Positions 10,177 to 19,533 of a stretch of DNA of 64,000 nt are shown here, in pieces. A program made the position numbers and the translations under genes. This stretch comes from Pradoshia sp. D12 (GTDB taxonomy: Bacteria > Bacillota > Bacilli > Bacillales > Pradoshiaceae). The notes below the pieces were generated by a model. The model was given only the letters and a program-made list of their open reading frames with translations. It did no database searches and had not been told where the DNA came from. The stretch lies in NCBI RefSeq assembly GCF_008935075.1, contig NZ_CP044545.1, positions 1,329,501 through 1,393,500 of the forward strand, written 5' to 3'. Each line of letters opens with the position of its first letter. Position 1 is the first letter of the stretch.

Positions 10177-10821
10177 ATGGAAATAAATATCGTCGCAGGC
10201 GGTCCTGATATATATATTCCGGATTTAAGGAAGTTAAATAGCAAAGAGATGATTTGGGTTGGTGTTGATCGGGGCTCGCTACAAATTTTAGAGGCGGGTA
10301 TTCATCTACATAGTGTGTTTGGTGATTTCGATTCAATCTCTAAGGATGAGCTCAACCGTGTACGAGAGCACAGTGAACACTTTTATGAGTATCCTCCTGA
10401 AAAAGATGCTACCGACCTGGAATTAGCTCTTGAATGGGCTTATAAGCAAGTGCCGGACAGAATCACGATTTATGGGGCAACGGGCGGCAGAATGGACCAT
10501 ACATTGGCCAATATCATGATGCTTGCAGATGAGAAGCATATGAAAGAAGGAATTCCTACAAGAATAGTGGATCGTAACAATGAGATCAGACTTTTTAAAC
10601 CTGGTTCCTATGTATTGGATGAGACTGAGTTTAAATACATATCGTTTATACCAATAACAGAAGAAATAGAGGGAATCACCCTTGTAAACTTTAAATATCC
10701 ATTATCAAATGTCACTCTTTACCGTGGCCGGACATTATCGGTTAGCAATGAATTAAATTTTAAAACTGGTACTTTTTCGTTTTTGAAAGGCATATTATTG
10801 GTGGTAAGAAGCAGAGATTGA
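10177..10821 (+). CDS. thiN: Thiamine pyrophosphokinase
   Basis: It makes thiamine pyrophosphate from thiamine and ATP. The catalytic-domain signatures are present: GVDRGS, VFGDFDSIS, EKDATDLELAL and GATGGRMDHTLANI, the last being the most characteristic. The ATG at 10177, with the ribosome binding site AAAGGAG eight bases upstream, gives 214 residues, the same as the Bacillus protein. A GTG nine codons earlier lies next to the terminator and has no good site. The position before spoVM and rpmB is conserved in Bacillus. Confidence 0.96.
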   Translation: MEINIVAGGPDIYIPDLRKLNSKEMIWVGVDRGSLQILEAGIHLHSVFGDFDSISKDELNRVREHSEHFYEYPPEKDATDLELALEWAYKQVPDRITIYGATGGRMDHTLANIMMLADEKHMKEGIPTRIVDRNNEIRLFKPGSYVLDETEFKYISFIPITEEIEGITLVNFKYPLSNVTLYRGRTLSVSNELNFKTGTFSFLKGILLVVRSRD

Positions 10822-10894
10822 TTTATGTGTTGGAATTTTTACTATATAAATGAAAATGTATAATGAGAACCGGGCAGAGCTAAGGAGGGACACA

Positions 10895-10975
10895 ATGAAA
10901 TTTTATACAATTAAATTGCCCCGCTTTTTGGGAGGAATCGTCAAGGCGATGTTGGGAGCTTTTAAGAAAGGATAA
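10895..10975 (+). CDS. spoVM: Stage V sporulation protein M (26 residues)
   Basis: SpoVM is a tiny amphipathic helix that binds the convex forespore membrane and anchors SpoIVA to start spore coat assembly. The reading frame gives MKFYTIKLPRFLGG, then a helix ending in AFKKG. It differs from the B. subtilis peptide by a few conservative changes; Pro9, which sets the bent N-terminal part, is kept. The ribosome binding site TAAGGAGGG lies at 10881-10889. A possible sigma-E-like promoter (GAATTTT near 10833 and TATAAT at 10859) is weak. This gene marks the organism as an endospore former. Confidence 0.97.
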   Translation: MKFYTIKLPRFLGGIVKAMLGAFKKG

Positions 10976-10983
10976 TTAAATAT

Positions 10984-11008
10984 ATGGCACCCTGTAAAAG
11001 GGTGTTTT
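10984..11008 (+). terminator. Terminator of spoVM
   Basis: A short stem (CACCC with GGGTG around a TGTAAAA loop) is followed by TTTTTCTT. It lies nine bases after the spoVM stop. Confidence 0.75.
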
Positions 11009-11147
11009 TCTTATGTTTAATTTAATTCTTTATAAAATTTCTTGTCTTAGGCTAAGTCCTGGAAATTATAAAAATTTTCCTTCGGTGGTTTTATTTTCAT
11101 AAAAATATTCAAGAACACAAGACTAAACAGGGGTTATGATGGGAAAA

Positions 11148-11182
11148 ATAAACAAGCATCCTTTAAAAGGATGCTTGTTTTC
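11148..11182 (-). terminator. Terminator of rpmB
   Basis: The palindrome AACAAGCATCC / GGATGCTTGTT has A-runs on its left and T-runs on its right, so it could work in both directions. It lies just after the rpmB stop codon on the minus strand. The bases 11009-11147 hold nothing recognisable. Confidence 0.75.
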
Positions 11183-11187
11183 GTTTA

Positions 11188-11376
11188 TTATACGCGTTCA
11201 ACTTTACCAGATTTTAACGCTCTTGTAGAAACGTATACTCTTTTCGGTTTTCCGTTAACAAGAATACGAACTTTTTGAACGTTAGCTTTCCATGTACGTT
11301 TGTTAGCGTTCATGGCATGAGAACGATGGTTTCCGGAAGTTGTTTTTCTGCCGGTAATAACACATTTGCGTGACAT
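11188..11376 (-). CDS. rpmB: 50S ribosomal protein L28
   Basis: A 62-residue ribosomal protein of the large subunit. The N-terminus [16 protein letters not shown] and the following [13 protein letters not shown] are typical of L28. It is the only clear minus-strand gene in the window and is divergent from the Asp23 gene, as in Bacillus. A purine-rich ribosome binding site (AAGGAGGG on the minus strand) lies just upstream of the start at 11376. Only one cysteine remains (Cys5), so this looks like the zinc-free form of L28. Confidence 0.97.
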   Translation of the reverse strand: MSRKCVITGRKTTSGNHRSHAMNANKRTWKANVQKVRILVNGKPKRVYVSTRALKSGKVERV

Positions 11377-11453
11377 AGCCCAATTCCCTCCTTACTGCCT
11401 ATATTAATCATTTCTTTTTTAGTCGGTCTCTTCAAAAGATACTTTAATAATTT

Positions 11454-11482
11454 AACATACCTATCGCTATAATGCAATACAA
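11454..11482 (-). promoter_or_regulatory. Candidate promoter of rpmB
   Basis: On the minus strand TTGTAT (11482-11477) and TATGTT (11459-11454) are separated by 17 bases, upstream of rpmB. The match to the sigma-A consensus is moderate. Confidence 0.4.
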
Positions 11483-11509
11483 TTGAAAGGGTCTTTCAAG
11501 AAAAAAACC

Positions 11510-11538
11510 TTGACATACTATTTTATCTTTGATTAATT
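11510..11538 (+). promoter_or_regulatory. Candidate promoter of the Asp23 gene-fakA
   Basis: A perfect -35 box TTGACA (11510-11515) is followed after 17 bases by TTAATT (11533-11538), a weaker -10 box. It diverges from the rpmB promoter, and the start codon is about 80 bases downstream. Confidence 0.4.
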
Positions 11539-11620
11539 GGAAAAGGATAAAGGCTTTCCATTCAAAAGTGATTATAGTAAAATGGATTCTAGCTATGGTT
11601 ACTATAAAGGGGGAACAAAC

Positions 11621-11983
11621 ATGTCCATTGAAATGAGTACAAAATACGGACAAATAGATATTTCTAATGATGTATTAGCAATCATTGCTGGTGGAGCAGC
11701 CGTAGATTGTTACGGGATCGTCGGTATGGCTTCAAAACATCAGATTAAAGACGGAATCAGTGAGATACTGCGTAAAGAGAACTTTTCCAAAGGAGTCGTA
11801 GTCAGACAGGTTGAAGATGAATTACATATTGATATGTATATCATTGTAAGCTACGGAACAAAAATTTCCGAAATAGCTCATAATGTTCAATCTAAGGTTA
11901 AATATACATTAAGCCAAACTGTTGGACTTTCGGTAGAATCCGTTAATATCTTTGTTCAAGGGGTTCGTGTTACGAATCCGTAA
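11621..11983 (+). CDS. yloU: Asp23/Gls24 family envelope stress response protein (YloU)
   Basis: A 120-residue protein of the Asp23/Gls24 family, whose members attach to the inner face of the membrane and respond to cell-wall stress. The family shape is visible: an N-terminal strand with GQIDISNDVLAIIAG, the segment GIVGMAS, and the C-terminal SVNIFVQGVRV. The ATG at 11621 follows AAGGGGGAAC and gives the family length; earlier in-frame codons lack a site. It precedes fakA by 18 bases, an arrangement widespread in Firmicutes. The exact function is not known from sequence. Confidence 0.92.
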   Translation: MSIEMSTKYGQIDISNDVLAIIAGGAAVDCYGIVGMASKHQIKDGISEILRKENFSKGVVVRQVEDELHIDMYIIVSYGTKISEIAHNVQSKVKYTLSQTVGLSVESVNIFVQGVRVTNP

Positions 11984-12001
11984 TTTAAGGAGGAAATTTG
12001 A

Positions 12002-13678
12002 GTGGCTATAACATCTATTGACGGCAAAAGATTCGCCGAAATGGTCATACAGGGTGCGAACAGGCTGTCTGCCAACGCTAAATTAGTTGATTCATTAAAC
12101 GTATTTCCTGTGCCTGATGGTGATACAGGAACAAATATGAATCTTTCCATGACATCAGGTGCTAAAGAAGTGAAAAATAATGTACAGGACCATATTGGTA
12201 AGGTTGGTTCTTCTTTAGCTAAAGGATTGTTGATGGGAGCGCGTGGAAACTCAGGCGTTATTTTATCCCAATTATTCAGGGGATTTGCAAAAAATATTGA
12301 GCCAAAAGCGACCATTGATGGTAAAGAATTTGCTTTGGCATTTGAAGCTGGTGTAGAAACTGCCTACAAAGCGGTTATGAAACCTGTTGAAGGAACGATC
12401 CTGACGGTTGCTAGAGAAGCATCAAAAGCAGGCCTTGCAGCTTCTGAAACGGAAACAAATATCATTGCAATTATGGAAGCTATTTTGAAAGAAGCTAAAG
12501 CTTCATTAAAACGTACTCCAGATTTATTGCCAGTGCTTAAAGAAGTAGGCGTAGTAGATAGTGGTGGTCAGGGATTAGTTTTCGTTTATGAAGGATTTCT
12601 GGCTGAATTAAAAGGTGAAAAGCTTGCTGAAACACCTGAATCCATGCCTAAGATGGATGAGCTTGTAAAAGCAGAGCATCATATCAATGTTCAGGGACAT
12701 ATGAAAACAGAAGATATCGAATTTGGATATTGCACAGAGTTCATGGTCCGTTTTGAACCTGAAAAGATTGCTGAGAATCCTTTCAATGAAGAGCAGTTCA
12801 GAAATGACTTGAGCCAGTACGGTGATTCCCTGCTTGTCATTGCAGATGATGATATCGTAAAAGTCCATGTTCATGCAGAAAATCCTGGGAACTGTTTAAA
12901 TTACGCTCAACAATACGGCAGCTTGATTAAAATCAAAATCGAGAATATGCGTGAACAGCATTCAACGATTTTAAATGAAACTGCGAATGACTTACGAGAA
13001 ACTGCACCTGTAAAAACAGAGAAGAAAGATTTTGGTGTAGTAGCGATTGCTATGGGCGAAGGAATTGCTGATTTGTTCAGAAGCATCGGTGCAGATGTGG
13101 TGATTGAAGGCGGACAAACTATGAACCCTTCAACTGAAGATATCGTAAAAGCAATTGAATCTGTTAATGCAGATCATGTATACATCCTTCCAAATAATAA
13201 AAATATTATTATGGCAGCTGAACAGGCTTCCGATGTAATGGAAAAGGCTGTTACAGTGATTCCAAGTAAGACGATACCTCAAGGGTTAACTGCCTTGTTG
13301 TCCTTTAATCCTGCTGCTTCAGCAAGCGAGAATGAAGGTATAATGAAAGACGCGCTGGAGAGTGTTATAACAGGACAAGTTACGTTTGCGGTACGTGACA
13401 CAAACATTGAAGGTCTTGAAATCGAGAAAAACGACTATATGGGCCTAATTGATGGTAAGATAAAAGTGAAAAACAAGGATAGAGTGGAAGCGGCTAAACA
13501 GGTGCTTGAAAACATTCTGGATGATGCTGAAATCTTAACGATTCTTTATGGTGAAGAGAGCTCACAGGATGAAGTGGACCGTCTAGTTCAATACTGTGCG
13601 GATAGCTACCCAGAAGTAGAAGTTGAAGTGCATAACGGAAAACAGCCGTTGTACTCCTATATTTTTGCTGCTGAATAA
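12002..13678 (+). CDS. fakA: Fatty acid kinase catalytic subunit FakA (YloV, DAK2 family)
   Basis: FakA phosphorylates fatty acids bound to FakB, allowing exogenous fatty acids to enter phospholipid synthesis. The N-terminal DegV/DhaK-L-type kinase domain shows NVFPVPDGDTGTNM, whose aspartates bind Mg-ATP, and GARGNSGVILSQ. The middle and C-terminal FakB-binding parts are complete (558 residues). The start is GTG at 12002 after AAGGAGG. A hairpin lies downstream before sdaAB. The link to the fap/pls genes further on is functional rather than transcriptional. Confidence 0.93.
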   Translation: MAITSIDGKRFAEMVIQGANRLSANAKLVDSLNVFPVPDGDTGTNMNLSMTSGAKEVKNNVQDHIGKVGSSLAKGLLMGARGNSGVILSQLFRGFAKNIEPKATIDGKEFALAFEAGVETAYKAVMKPVEGTILTVAREASKAGLAASETETNIIAIMEAILKEAKASLKRTPDLLPVLKEVGVVDSGGQGLVFVYEGFLAELKGEKLAETPESMPKMDELVKAEHHINVQGHMKTEDIEFGYCTEFMVRFEPEKIAENPFNEEQFRNDLSQYGDSLLVIADDDIVKVHVHAENPGNCLNYAQQYGSLIKIKIENMREQHSTILNETANDLRETAPVKTEKKDFGVVAIAMGEGIADLFRSIGADVVIEGGQTMNPSTEDIVKAIESVNADHVYILPNNKNIIMAAEQASDVMEKAVTVIPSKTIPQGLTALLSFNPAASASENEGIMKDALESVITGQVTFAVRDTNIEGLEIEKNDYMGLIDGKIKVKNKDRVEAAKQVLENILDDAEILTILYGEESSQDEVDRLVQYCADSYPEVEVEVHNGKQPLYSYIFAAE

Positions 13679-13702
13679 AAAGCATATATAAATCATCACA
13701 TT

Positions 13703-13729
13703 AATAGAAGGGGGATACCCCTTCTATTT
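13703..13729 (+). terminator. Hairpin after fakA, possible terminator
   Basis: AATAGAAGGGG (13703-13713) and CCCCTTCTATT (13718-13728) form an 11-bp perfect stem with a four-base loop. The T-run after it is short, so termination strength is uncertain. Confidence 0.5.
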
Positions 13730-13773
13730 CAGTATGTAAAGATTTTTTAATTTTTACTGGGAGAGGATTAGAA

Positions 13774-14436
13774 ATGAAATATAAAAGTGGATTTGATATA
13801 ATCGGCCCAATCATGGTTGGCCCTTCCAGTTCTCATACGGCTGGGGCTGCACGAATAGGACGGGTGGCGAGAAGCCTGTTTAATAGACAGCCTAAATGGG
13901 CGATTATTTCATTTTATGGTTCATTTGCCAAAACGTACAAGGGACATGGAACCGATGTCGCCATTGTGGCTGGGTTATTAGATTTCGATACTTCGGATAC
14001 ACGTCTTATTCAATCTCTTGACATAGCAAAAGAGCAGAACATAGAAATCACATTTGTAGAAGAAGATGCTATAACAGATCATCCAAATACAGCCAGAATT
14101 AGAATGGGCGATGATGCCGGAGAAATGGAATTAGTCGGCATTTCGATTGGCGGTGGAAAAATAGAAATACTTGAACTGAATGGCTTTGAATTACGCTTAT
14201 CAGGCCATCACCCGGCCATTTTAGTTGTACACGACGATCGTTTCGGAGCTATAGCAAGTGTTTCTAATATCCTAGCCAAGCATGAAATTAATATTGGTCA
14301 TATGGAAGTATCGCGAAAAGATGTAGGAAAAATGGCTCTAATGACAATAGAGGTCGATCAAAATATCGGTGATGATATAGTAGAGGAAATTTCATTGCTG
14401 AATCATGTGACACAAGTTACAAAAGTTTCAGATTAA
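13774..14436 (+). CDS. sdaAB: L-serine dehydratase, beta subunit
   Basis: The beta chain of the iron-sulfur serine dehydratase, which converts serine to pyruvate and ammonia together with the alpha chain. The signature GPSSSHTAGAARIGR is intact, as is the C-terminal ACT domain (ILVVHDDRFGAIASVSNILA). At 220 residues it is full length. The ATG follows GGGAGAGG. The alpha-chain gene that should complete the enzyme follows 32 bases later but lacks its catalytic core, so this subunit probably has no working partner here. Confidence 0.95.
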   Translation: MKYKSGFDIIGPIMVGPSSSHTAGAARIGRVARSLFNRQPKWAIISFYGSFAKTYKGHGTDVAIVAGLLDFDTSDTRLIQSLDIAKEQNIEITFVEEDAITDHPNTARIRMGDDAGEMELVGISIGGGKIEILELNGFELRLSGHHPAILVVHDDRFGAIASVSNILAKHEINIGHMEVSRKDVGKMALMTIEVDQNIGDDIVEEISLLNHVTQVTKVSD

Positions 14437-14468
14437 AAGCAGACTACCCTTTATTAGGAGGTTACTGT

Positions 14469-14813
14469 ATGTTTCGCAATGTTGCCGAATTAGTTAAACT
14501 TGCTGAAAATAAAGGTGAGAAGATATTTGACATGATTCAGCAGGGAATGAAGTGCATCGTTATATCAAAGGAAACGCTTATCAGGCAGATGAATCAAATT
14601 CTAGCCGTTTTGGAACAAGCTATCGAAAGAGGATGGGATGACATTCGTTCTCATTTACGGTTTAGCATCCTCTGTGATGAAAGAAATAAAGCAATGGTTA
14701 ACATCGGACAAATGTTGCCGATAGCATTGCATGAAACAGCTCAAGGTGGATTAGCTGCTACACTAACGGGCAAAGAAATGAATGAAAAATACTTAGGATT
14801 TCAAAGGATATAA
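14469..14813 (+). pseudogene. sdaAA: L-serine dehydratase alpha subunit with an internal in-frame deletion
   Basis: This open frame codes for only 114 residues, against about 300 for SdaAA. Residues 1-60 (MFRNVAELVKLAE through ERGWDDI) match the N-terminus of SdaAA. Residues from about 68 (CDERNKAMVNIGQMLP, then ETAQGGLAAT and TGKEM) match its last 45 residues. The roughly 180 residues between, with the TGLTGG substrate loop and all cysteines of the catalytic iron-sulfur cluster, are absent. Frame, start (AGGAGG then ATG) and stop are intact. A decayed gene is most likely; a small protein with a new role cannot be excluded. Confidence 0.85.
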
Positions 14814-14814
14814 A

Positions 14815-16863
14815 ATGAGTAGACTAAACGATTTATCAGTAGATACAATAAAGGGGATAGGACCTGAATCCGCTCTACAGCTTAATAATCTTGGCATCTA
14901 TACAGTTGCAGATCTGCTTGAATATTTTCCGTATCGCTATGAAGATTTTCGAATTAAAGATATCGTGGAAGCAGCCCATGATGAACGTCTAACGATTGAG
15001 GGTGTTATTCAATCAGCCCCAAATTTAACCTATTTCGGACGAAAAAAATCCCGCTTAAATGTTAAGCTTTTAACGGGACGCCACATTATTACTGTTACAT
15101 TCTTCAATCAACCCTATATGAAAAACAAATTAAAACTGAATGAAACGATAACGGTAACAGGGAAATGGGATAAAAACCGTTTAACCCTGACGGCATCTGA
15201 ATATAAACTGGGTTCAGAGGCGAGGGAACAGGAATTTGAACCAGTTTATCATACAAAAGGTGATATCTCTGTCAAATCACTGCGCAAATGGATTAAAAAT
15301 GCGTATCTTGCTCATAGAGAAGATCTTGTAGAAATTTTACCTGAACATTATCTTACCCAATATAAATTACCGGAAAGAGGTCTTGCTTTACGTTACTTGC
15401 ATTTTCCTCAGAACGCCGCTGAAGTAAAGCATGCACACAGGAGATTTGTCTACGAGGAATTTTTATTGTTTCAAATTAAAATGCAGGCCCTTAGGAAAGT
15501 TAAAAGGGAAAATTCAAATGGACAGTCTCATATGTACGATAATACGAAATTGAAGAAGTTTATCGCTTCTTTACCATTTGAGCTGACAGATGCTCAAAAA
15601 AAGGTCGTAAATGAAATTGCGCAGGATTTACGGTCTCCTTATCGTATGAATCGACTGCTCCAGGGGGATGTTGGTTCTGGAAAAACGGTAGTGGCAGCAA
15701 TCCTTCTTTATGCTGTAGTGACTGCCGGGTATCAAGGCGCCTTAATGGTACCGACTGAAATTTTGGCAGAGCAGCATGCCAATTCCCTGTTTGAACTTCT
15801 GCAGCCCTTTGGTGTAAATGTAGCTCTGCTAACATCGAGTGTGAAGGGAAAACGCCGGAGAGAAATGATGGAGATGCTTGAACAAGGTGAAATCGATATA
15901 TTAATAGGAACACATGCTTTAATACAAAAGGATGTTAATTTCAAAAACCTCGGCCTTGTCATTACAGATGAACAACATCGGTTTGGTGTGGAGCAACGTC
16001 GTATATTGAGGGAAAAAGGGGAGAGTCCCGATGTATTATTCATGACCGCTACGCCTATTCCCAGAACTCTTGCGATAACGGTGTTTGGTGAAATGGATGT
16101 ATCAATCATTGATCAAATGCCATCTGGAAGGAAAAAGATAGAAACGTATTGGGCCAAGCATAATATGTTAGACAGAATTCTGGCATTTATGAGCAAGGAA
16201 TTGGACAATGGACGGCAGGCATATGTGATTTGTCCACTGATTGAGGAATCAGAAAAGCTGGATTTGCAAAATGTATTGGATGTTCATACGGCTATGACAC
16301 AGTATTTTAGCCCGAAATATTCTGTTGGGCTTATGCATGGTAAGCTCCATTCAGATGAAAAGGATGAAATCATGCGCGGTTTCGGAAATAATGATATTCA
16401 AGTCCTCGTATCAACGACCGTCGTGGAAGTGGGGGTGAATGTGCCTAATGCGACTGTGATGGTGATTTATGATGCCGAAAGATTTGGTTTGTCGCAGCTT
16501 CATCAATTAAGAGGCCGTGTAGGACGGGGTGCAGAACAATCCTATTGTATCTTAATAGCAGACCCAAAAACAGAGGTGGGAATTGAACGGTTGAATGCAA
16601 TGTGCGATACAACTGATGGTTTCGCATTGAGTGAGAAGGATTTAGAGTTAAGAGGACCAGGGGACTTTTTTGGCAGAAAGCAGAGTGGGGTACCTGAATT
16701 TAAGATAGCAGACATGGTGCATGACTACCGCGCGCTTGAAACGGCCAGGAAGGATGCTGAAGAATTAATTTCCGGAAATGAATTCTGGACTGACGAAAAG
16801 TATAAATATCTAAGAGATTATCTGGCTGGCTCTGGGGTTCTAGAGGGAGAGAAATTAGATTGA
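14815..16863 (+). CDS. recG: ATP-dependent DNA helicase RecG
   Basis: RecG reverses stalled forks and processes branched recombination intermediates. The order is an N-terminal wedge/OB domain (about 1-165), a helicase core with Walker A GDVGSGKT near residue 284, TDEQHRFGV, MTATPIPRTL, and the C lobe with STTVVEVGVNVPNA and QLRGRVGRG, then the TRG motif region. At 682 residues it is full length. It begins two bases after the shortened sdaAA frame and ends just before the fapR promoter. Confidence 0.98.
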   Translation: MSRLNDLSVDTIKGIGPESALQLNNLGIYTVADLLEYFPYRYEDFRIKDIVEAAHDERLTIEGVIQSAPNLTYFGRKKSRLNVKLLTGRHIITVTFFNQPYMKNKLKLNETITVTGKWDKNRLTLTASEYKLGSEAREQEFEPVYHTKGDISVKSLRKWIKNAYLAHREDLVEILPEHYLTQYKLPERGLALRYLHFPQNAAEVKHAHRRFVYEEFLLFQIKMQALRKVKRENSNGQSHMYDNTKLKKFIASLPFELTDAQKKVVNEIAQDLRSPYRMNRLLQGDVGSGKTVVAAILLYAVVTAGYQGALMVPTEILAEQHANSLFELLQPFGVNVALLTSSVKGKRRREMMEMLEQGEIDILIGTHALIQKDVNFKNLGLVITDEQHRFGVEQRRILREKGESPDVLFMTATPIPRTLAITVFGEMDVSIIDQMPSGRKKIETYWAKHNMLDRILAFMSKELDNGRQAYVICPLIEESEKLDLQNVLDVHTAMTQYFSPKYSVGLMHGKLHSDEKDEIMRGFGNNDIQVLVSTTVVEVGVNVPNATVMVIYDAERFGLSQLHQLRGRVGRGAEQSYCILIADPKTEVGIERLNAMCDTTDGFALSEKDLELRGPGDFFGRKQSGVPEFKIADMVHDYRALETARKDAEELISGNEFWTDEKYKYLRDYLAGSGVLEGEKLD

Positions 16864-16867
16864 TTAA

Positions 16868-16911
16868 CAGATTGCATGATAACCCGAAAAATTCTTGCAA
16901 TCTGGTTTTTT
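16868..16911 (+). terminator. Terminator of recG, overlapping the fapR promoter
   Basis: CAGATTGCA (16868-16876) pairs with TGCAATCTG (16896-16904), followed by GTTTTTT. The right arm overlaps the -35 box of the fapR promoter. Confidence 0.65.
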
Positions 16912-16946
16912 AAATTATATACTACTATTAGTACCTAGTCATAATA
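16895..16946 (+). promoter_or_regulatory. fapR promoter with FapR operator
   Basis: TTGCAA (16895-16900) and TATACT (16918-16923) are 17 bases apart. The sequence ATTAGTACCTAGTCATAAT (16927-16945) overlaps the expected transcription start and matches the FapR operator core (TTAGTACCTAGTC) almost exactly. By homology FapR represses this operon and is released by malonyl-CoA. Confidence 0.8.
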
Positions 16947-16965
16947 CTTCGGAAGGTGAAGGTTT

Positions 16966-17550
16966 TTGAAAAGAAACAAGAAGGATAGACAAGCTATATT
17001 AAAGGATATGATACAGGATAATCCTTTTATTACCGATGAGGAATTGGCTGAACAATTAAAGGTTAGTATCCAAACGATTCGTCTGGATCGCCTCGAACTA
17101 TCCATCCCGGAATTGAGAGAAAGAATAAAGTCTGTCGCCGAGAAAAGAATGACAGACGAGATTAAATCTTTACCTGTTGATGAAATAATCGGGGATATTA
17201 TTGATCTTGATTTAGATAACAGTGCTATTTCCTTGTTGGATATAAAACCTGAACATGTATTTAAGAGAAATAAAATAGCCAGAGGGCATCATTTATTCGC
17301 ACAAGCCAATTCATTGGCCGTTGCGGTAACTAATGAGGAACTGGCGTTAACAGCAAAAGCTGCCATCCACTTCACAAAATCTGTGTATGAAGGCGATCGT
17401 GTGATTGCCAAAGCCAAAGTTATTGAAGTGGATAACGATAAAGGAAGATCCCTGATTACTGTGCATAGCTATGTAGGTAAGGAGCTTGTATTTAAAGGGG
17501 AGTTTTCCATGTACCGAACGACTACAGAGAAAAAGGATGAACAAGAATGA
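16966..17550 (+). CDS. fapR: Transcription factor FapR, malonyl-CoA sensing repressor of lipid synthesis
   Basis: FapR represses fatty acid and phospholipid genes until malonyl-CoA binds. The N-terminal helix-turn-helix ([21 protein letters not shown]) recognises the operator; the C-terminal hot-dog domain (from about residue 75, with [15 protein letters not shown]) binds malonyl-CoA. The start is TTG at 16966 after GGAAGGTGAAGG, and the N-terminus MKRNKKDRQ fits the family. An operator-like site sits in its own promoter, which implies autoregulation. It overlaps plsX by four bases. Confidence 0.97.
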   Translation: MKRNKKDRQAILKDMIQDNPFITDEELAEQLKVSIQTIRLDRLELSIPELRERIKSVAEKRMTDEIKSLPVDEIIGDIIDLDLDNSAISLLDIKPEHVFKRNKIARGHHLFAQANSLAVAVTNEELALTAKAAIHFTKSVYEGDRVIAKAKVIEVDNDKGRSLITVHSYVGKELVFKGEFSMYRTTTEKKDEQE

Positions 17551-18524
17551 AAATTGCATTAGATGCTATGGGTGGAGACCACGGACCAAAAGAGTCTGTG
17601 AAAGGCGCAGAAAAAGCGATTAACTCTTTCCCGGAACTAGAAATTATGCTTATTGGCGATGAAGCTGAAATTAAAAAGCATTTAACTTCAGATGAACGGA
17701 TAACCATTATCCATACGAATGAGGTTATAACTGGTGATGATGAACCGGTAAGAGCCGTGCGAAGAAAGAAAAATGCCTCTATGGTACTTGCTGCTCAGTA
17801 TGTAAAAGATGGACAGGCCGATGCGTGCATCTCAGCAGGAAATACGGGAGCTCTAATGGCCGCAGGTCTCTTTGTGGTTGGAAGAATTGATGGAATTGAT
17901 CGACCTGCACTTAGCCCAACATTACCGACAATTGATGGAAAAGGATTTGTTCTGTTGGATGTGGGAGCCAATGCTGATGCGAAGCCGGAGCATCTTTACC
18001 AATATGGCTTGATGGGGTCTGTTTATGCTGAGAAGGTCCGCAATATTGAAAAACCGCGAGTTGGTTTATTGAATATTGGTACCGAGGATAAAAAAGGAAA
18101 TGAGCTTACCAAGCAGGCATTTGCTTTATTGAAGGATGCTGACTTTAATTTTATCGGTAATGTGGAAGCTCGGGATTTGTTAAATGGAGTAGCTGATGTT
18201 GTCGTAACCGACGGGTTTACCGGAAACATGGTTTTAAAAACAACTGAAGGTACGGCTTCTGCTTTATTTAAAATGTTAAAAGAAGCGATGATGGTCGATC
18301 TAAAGAGCAAACTGGCCGCAGCTGTTTTAAAGCCAGGGTTTAAAGAACTGAAAAATAAGCTGGATTACTCTGAATACGGTGGTGCAGGTCTATTTGGATT
18401 AAAAGCTCCTGTCATAAAAGCACATGGTTCCTCAGATGCAAATGCATTCTATAATGCCATTCGTCAGGCGAAAATCATGGTAGAACATCATGTTGCAGAA
18501 ACGATTCATGAGGCAATAAAATAA
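17547..18524 (+). CDS. plsX: Phosphate acyltransferase PlsX
   Basis: PlsX converts acyl-ACP to acyl-phosphate, the first step of the PlsX/PlsY route to phosphatidic acid. The start [14 protein letters not shown] is diagnostic; [24 protein letters not shown] and [13 protein letters not shown] follow in the expected order. At 325 residues it is complete. The ATG overlaps the fapR stop (ATGA), so the two are translationally coupled and both under FapR control. Confidence 0.98.
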   Translation: MKIALDAMGGDHGPKESVKGAEKAINSFPELEIMLIGDEAEIKKHLTSDERITIIHTNEVITGDDEPVRAVRRKKNASMVLAAQYVKDGQADACISAGNTGALMAAGLFVVGRIDGIDRPALSPTLPTIDGKGFVLLDVGANADAKPEHLYQYGLMGSVYAEKVRNIEKPRVGLLNIGTEDKKGNELTKQAFALLKDADFNFIGNVEARDLLNGVADVVVTDGFTGNMVLKTTEGTASALFKMLKEAMMVDLKSKLAAAVLKPGFKELKNKLDYSEYGGAGLFGLKAPVIKAHGSSDANAFYNAIRQAKIMVEHHVAETIHEAIK

Positions 18525-18570
18525 ACGAAGAAAAGGGAACGAATGTAAGGGGACGAATAGTAAGGGGGAT

Positions 18571-19533
18571 ATGATGACTAAATTTGCTTTTATTTTTCCG
18601 GGTCAGGGCTCACAAACTGTAGGTATGGGAAAAGATGCTTACGACAATTATCAAAATGTGAAAAATCTCTTTTTAAAAGCAGATGAATGCTTGGCTGAAG
18701 AGTTCAGTAAGCTTATTTTCGAAGGACCGCAAGAGAAATTGACACGTACATACAATGCTCAGCCGAGTCTGTTAATTACAAGTTTAGCGCTTCTTAGCGT
18801 ATTTCGTGAAATGTCTGATTTAAAACCTGATTATATGGCAGGCCACAGCCTGGGTGAATATACGGCTTATGCTGCAGCTGGGTCCATTCAATACGAGGAT
18901 GCGGTAAAACTCGTACGAAATCGAGGCTTATATATGGAGCAGGCTGTTCCATCTGGGATAGGCACGATGAGTGCTATTCTTGGTATGGATGAGTCAAGTC
19001 TAGAAGAAGTAACGAAAACGATAACGAATCAAGGTGAACCTGTACAATTAGCAAACTTAAATTCCCCAGGCCAAATTATTATCTCTGGAACAATGGATGG
19101 GGTAAGATTGGCAGGAGAGCTTGCAAAGGAAAAAGGAGCAAAGAGAGTGCTTCCCCTGGAAGTCAGCGGTCCTTTTCACTCTTCGTTGATGAAACCCGCA
19201 GCGAGTAAGCTTGCGGATACACTCAATACAATAGAAATTAGGACTCCTGATTATCCAATCATATCGAACTATACGGGAACCCTAGCTGGAACAGGTAATG
19301 AAATAAAAGACAGTCTGGTCAAACAGCTGTATTCTCCAGTGAAATGGCAGCAATCTGTTGAGTATATGATTCATGAAGGTGTGACAACCTTTATCGAATT
19401 TGGTCCTGGAACTGTTCTTTCAGGCCTAGTTAAGAAAATCAACCGTGGTGTTAAAGTATACTCAGTCAAAGATATTGAATCATGTAAAAATGTGGTCAGT
19501 TCACTTGATGCGGAGGTTAAAGCAAATGGGTAA
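18571..19533 (+). CDS. fabD: Malonyl-CoA:ACP transacylase
   Basis: FabD moves malonyl groups from CoA to acyl carrier protein. The N-terminal [16 protein letters not shown] and the nucleophile motif GHSLGEY near residue 92 are present, as is the catalytic His in GPFHSSLM. Two ATG codons occur together at 18571 and 18574, after TAAGGGGGAT; either could be used. The end overlaps fabG by eight bases. It belongs to the fapR-plsX-fabD-fabG-acpP operon. Confidence 0.97.
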   Translation: MMTKFAFIFPGQGSQTVGMGKDAYDNYQNVKNLFLKADECLAEEFSKLIFEGPQEKLTRTYNAQPSLLITSLALLSVFREMSDLKPDYMAGHSLGEYTAYAAAGSIQYEDAVKLVRNRGLYMEQAVPSGIGTMSAILGMDESSLEEVTKTITNQGEPVQLANLNSPGQIIISGTMDGVRLAGELAKEKGAKRVLPLEVSGPFHSSLMKPAASKLADTLNTIEIRTPDYPIISNYTGTLAGTGNEIKDSLVKQLYSPVKWQQSVEYMIHEGVTTFIEFGPGTVLSGLVKKINRGVKVYSVKDIESCKNVVSSLDAEVKANG

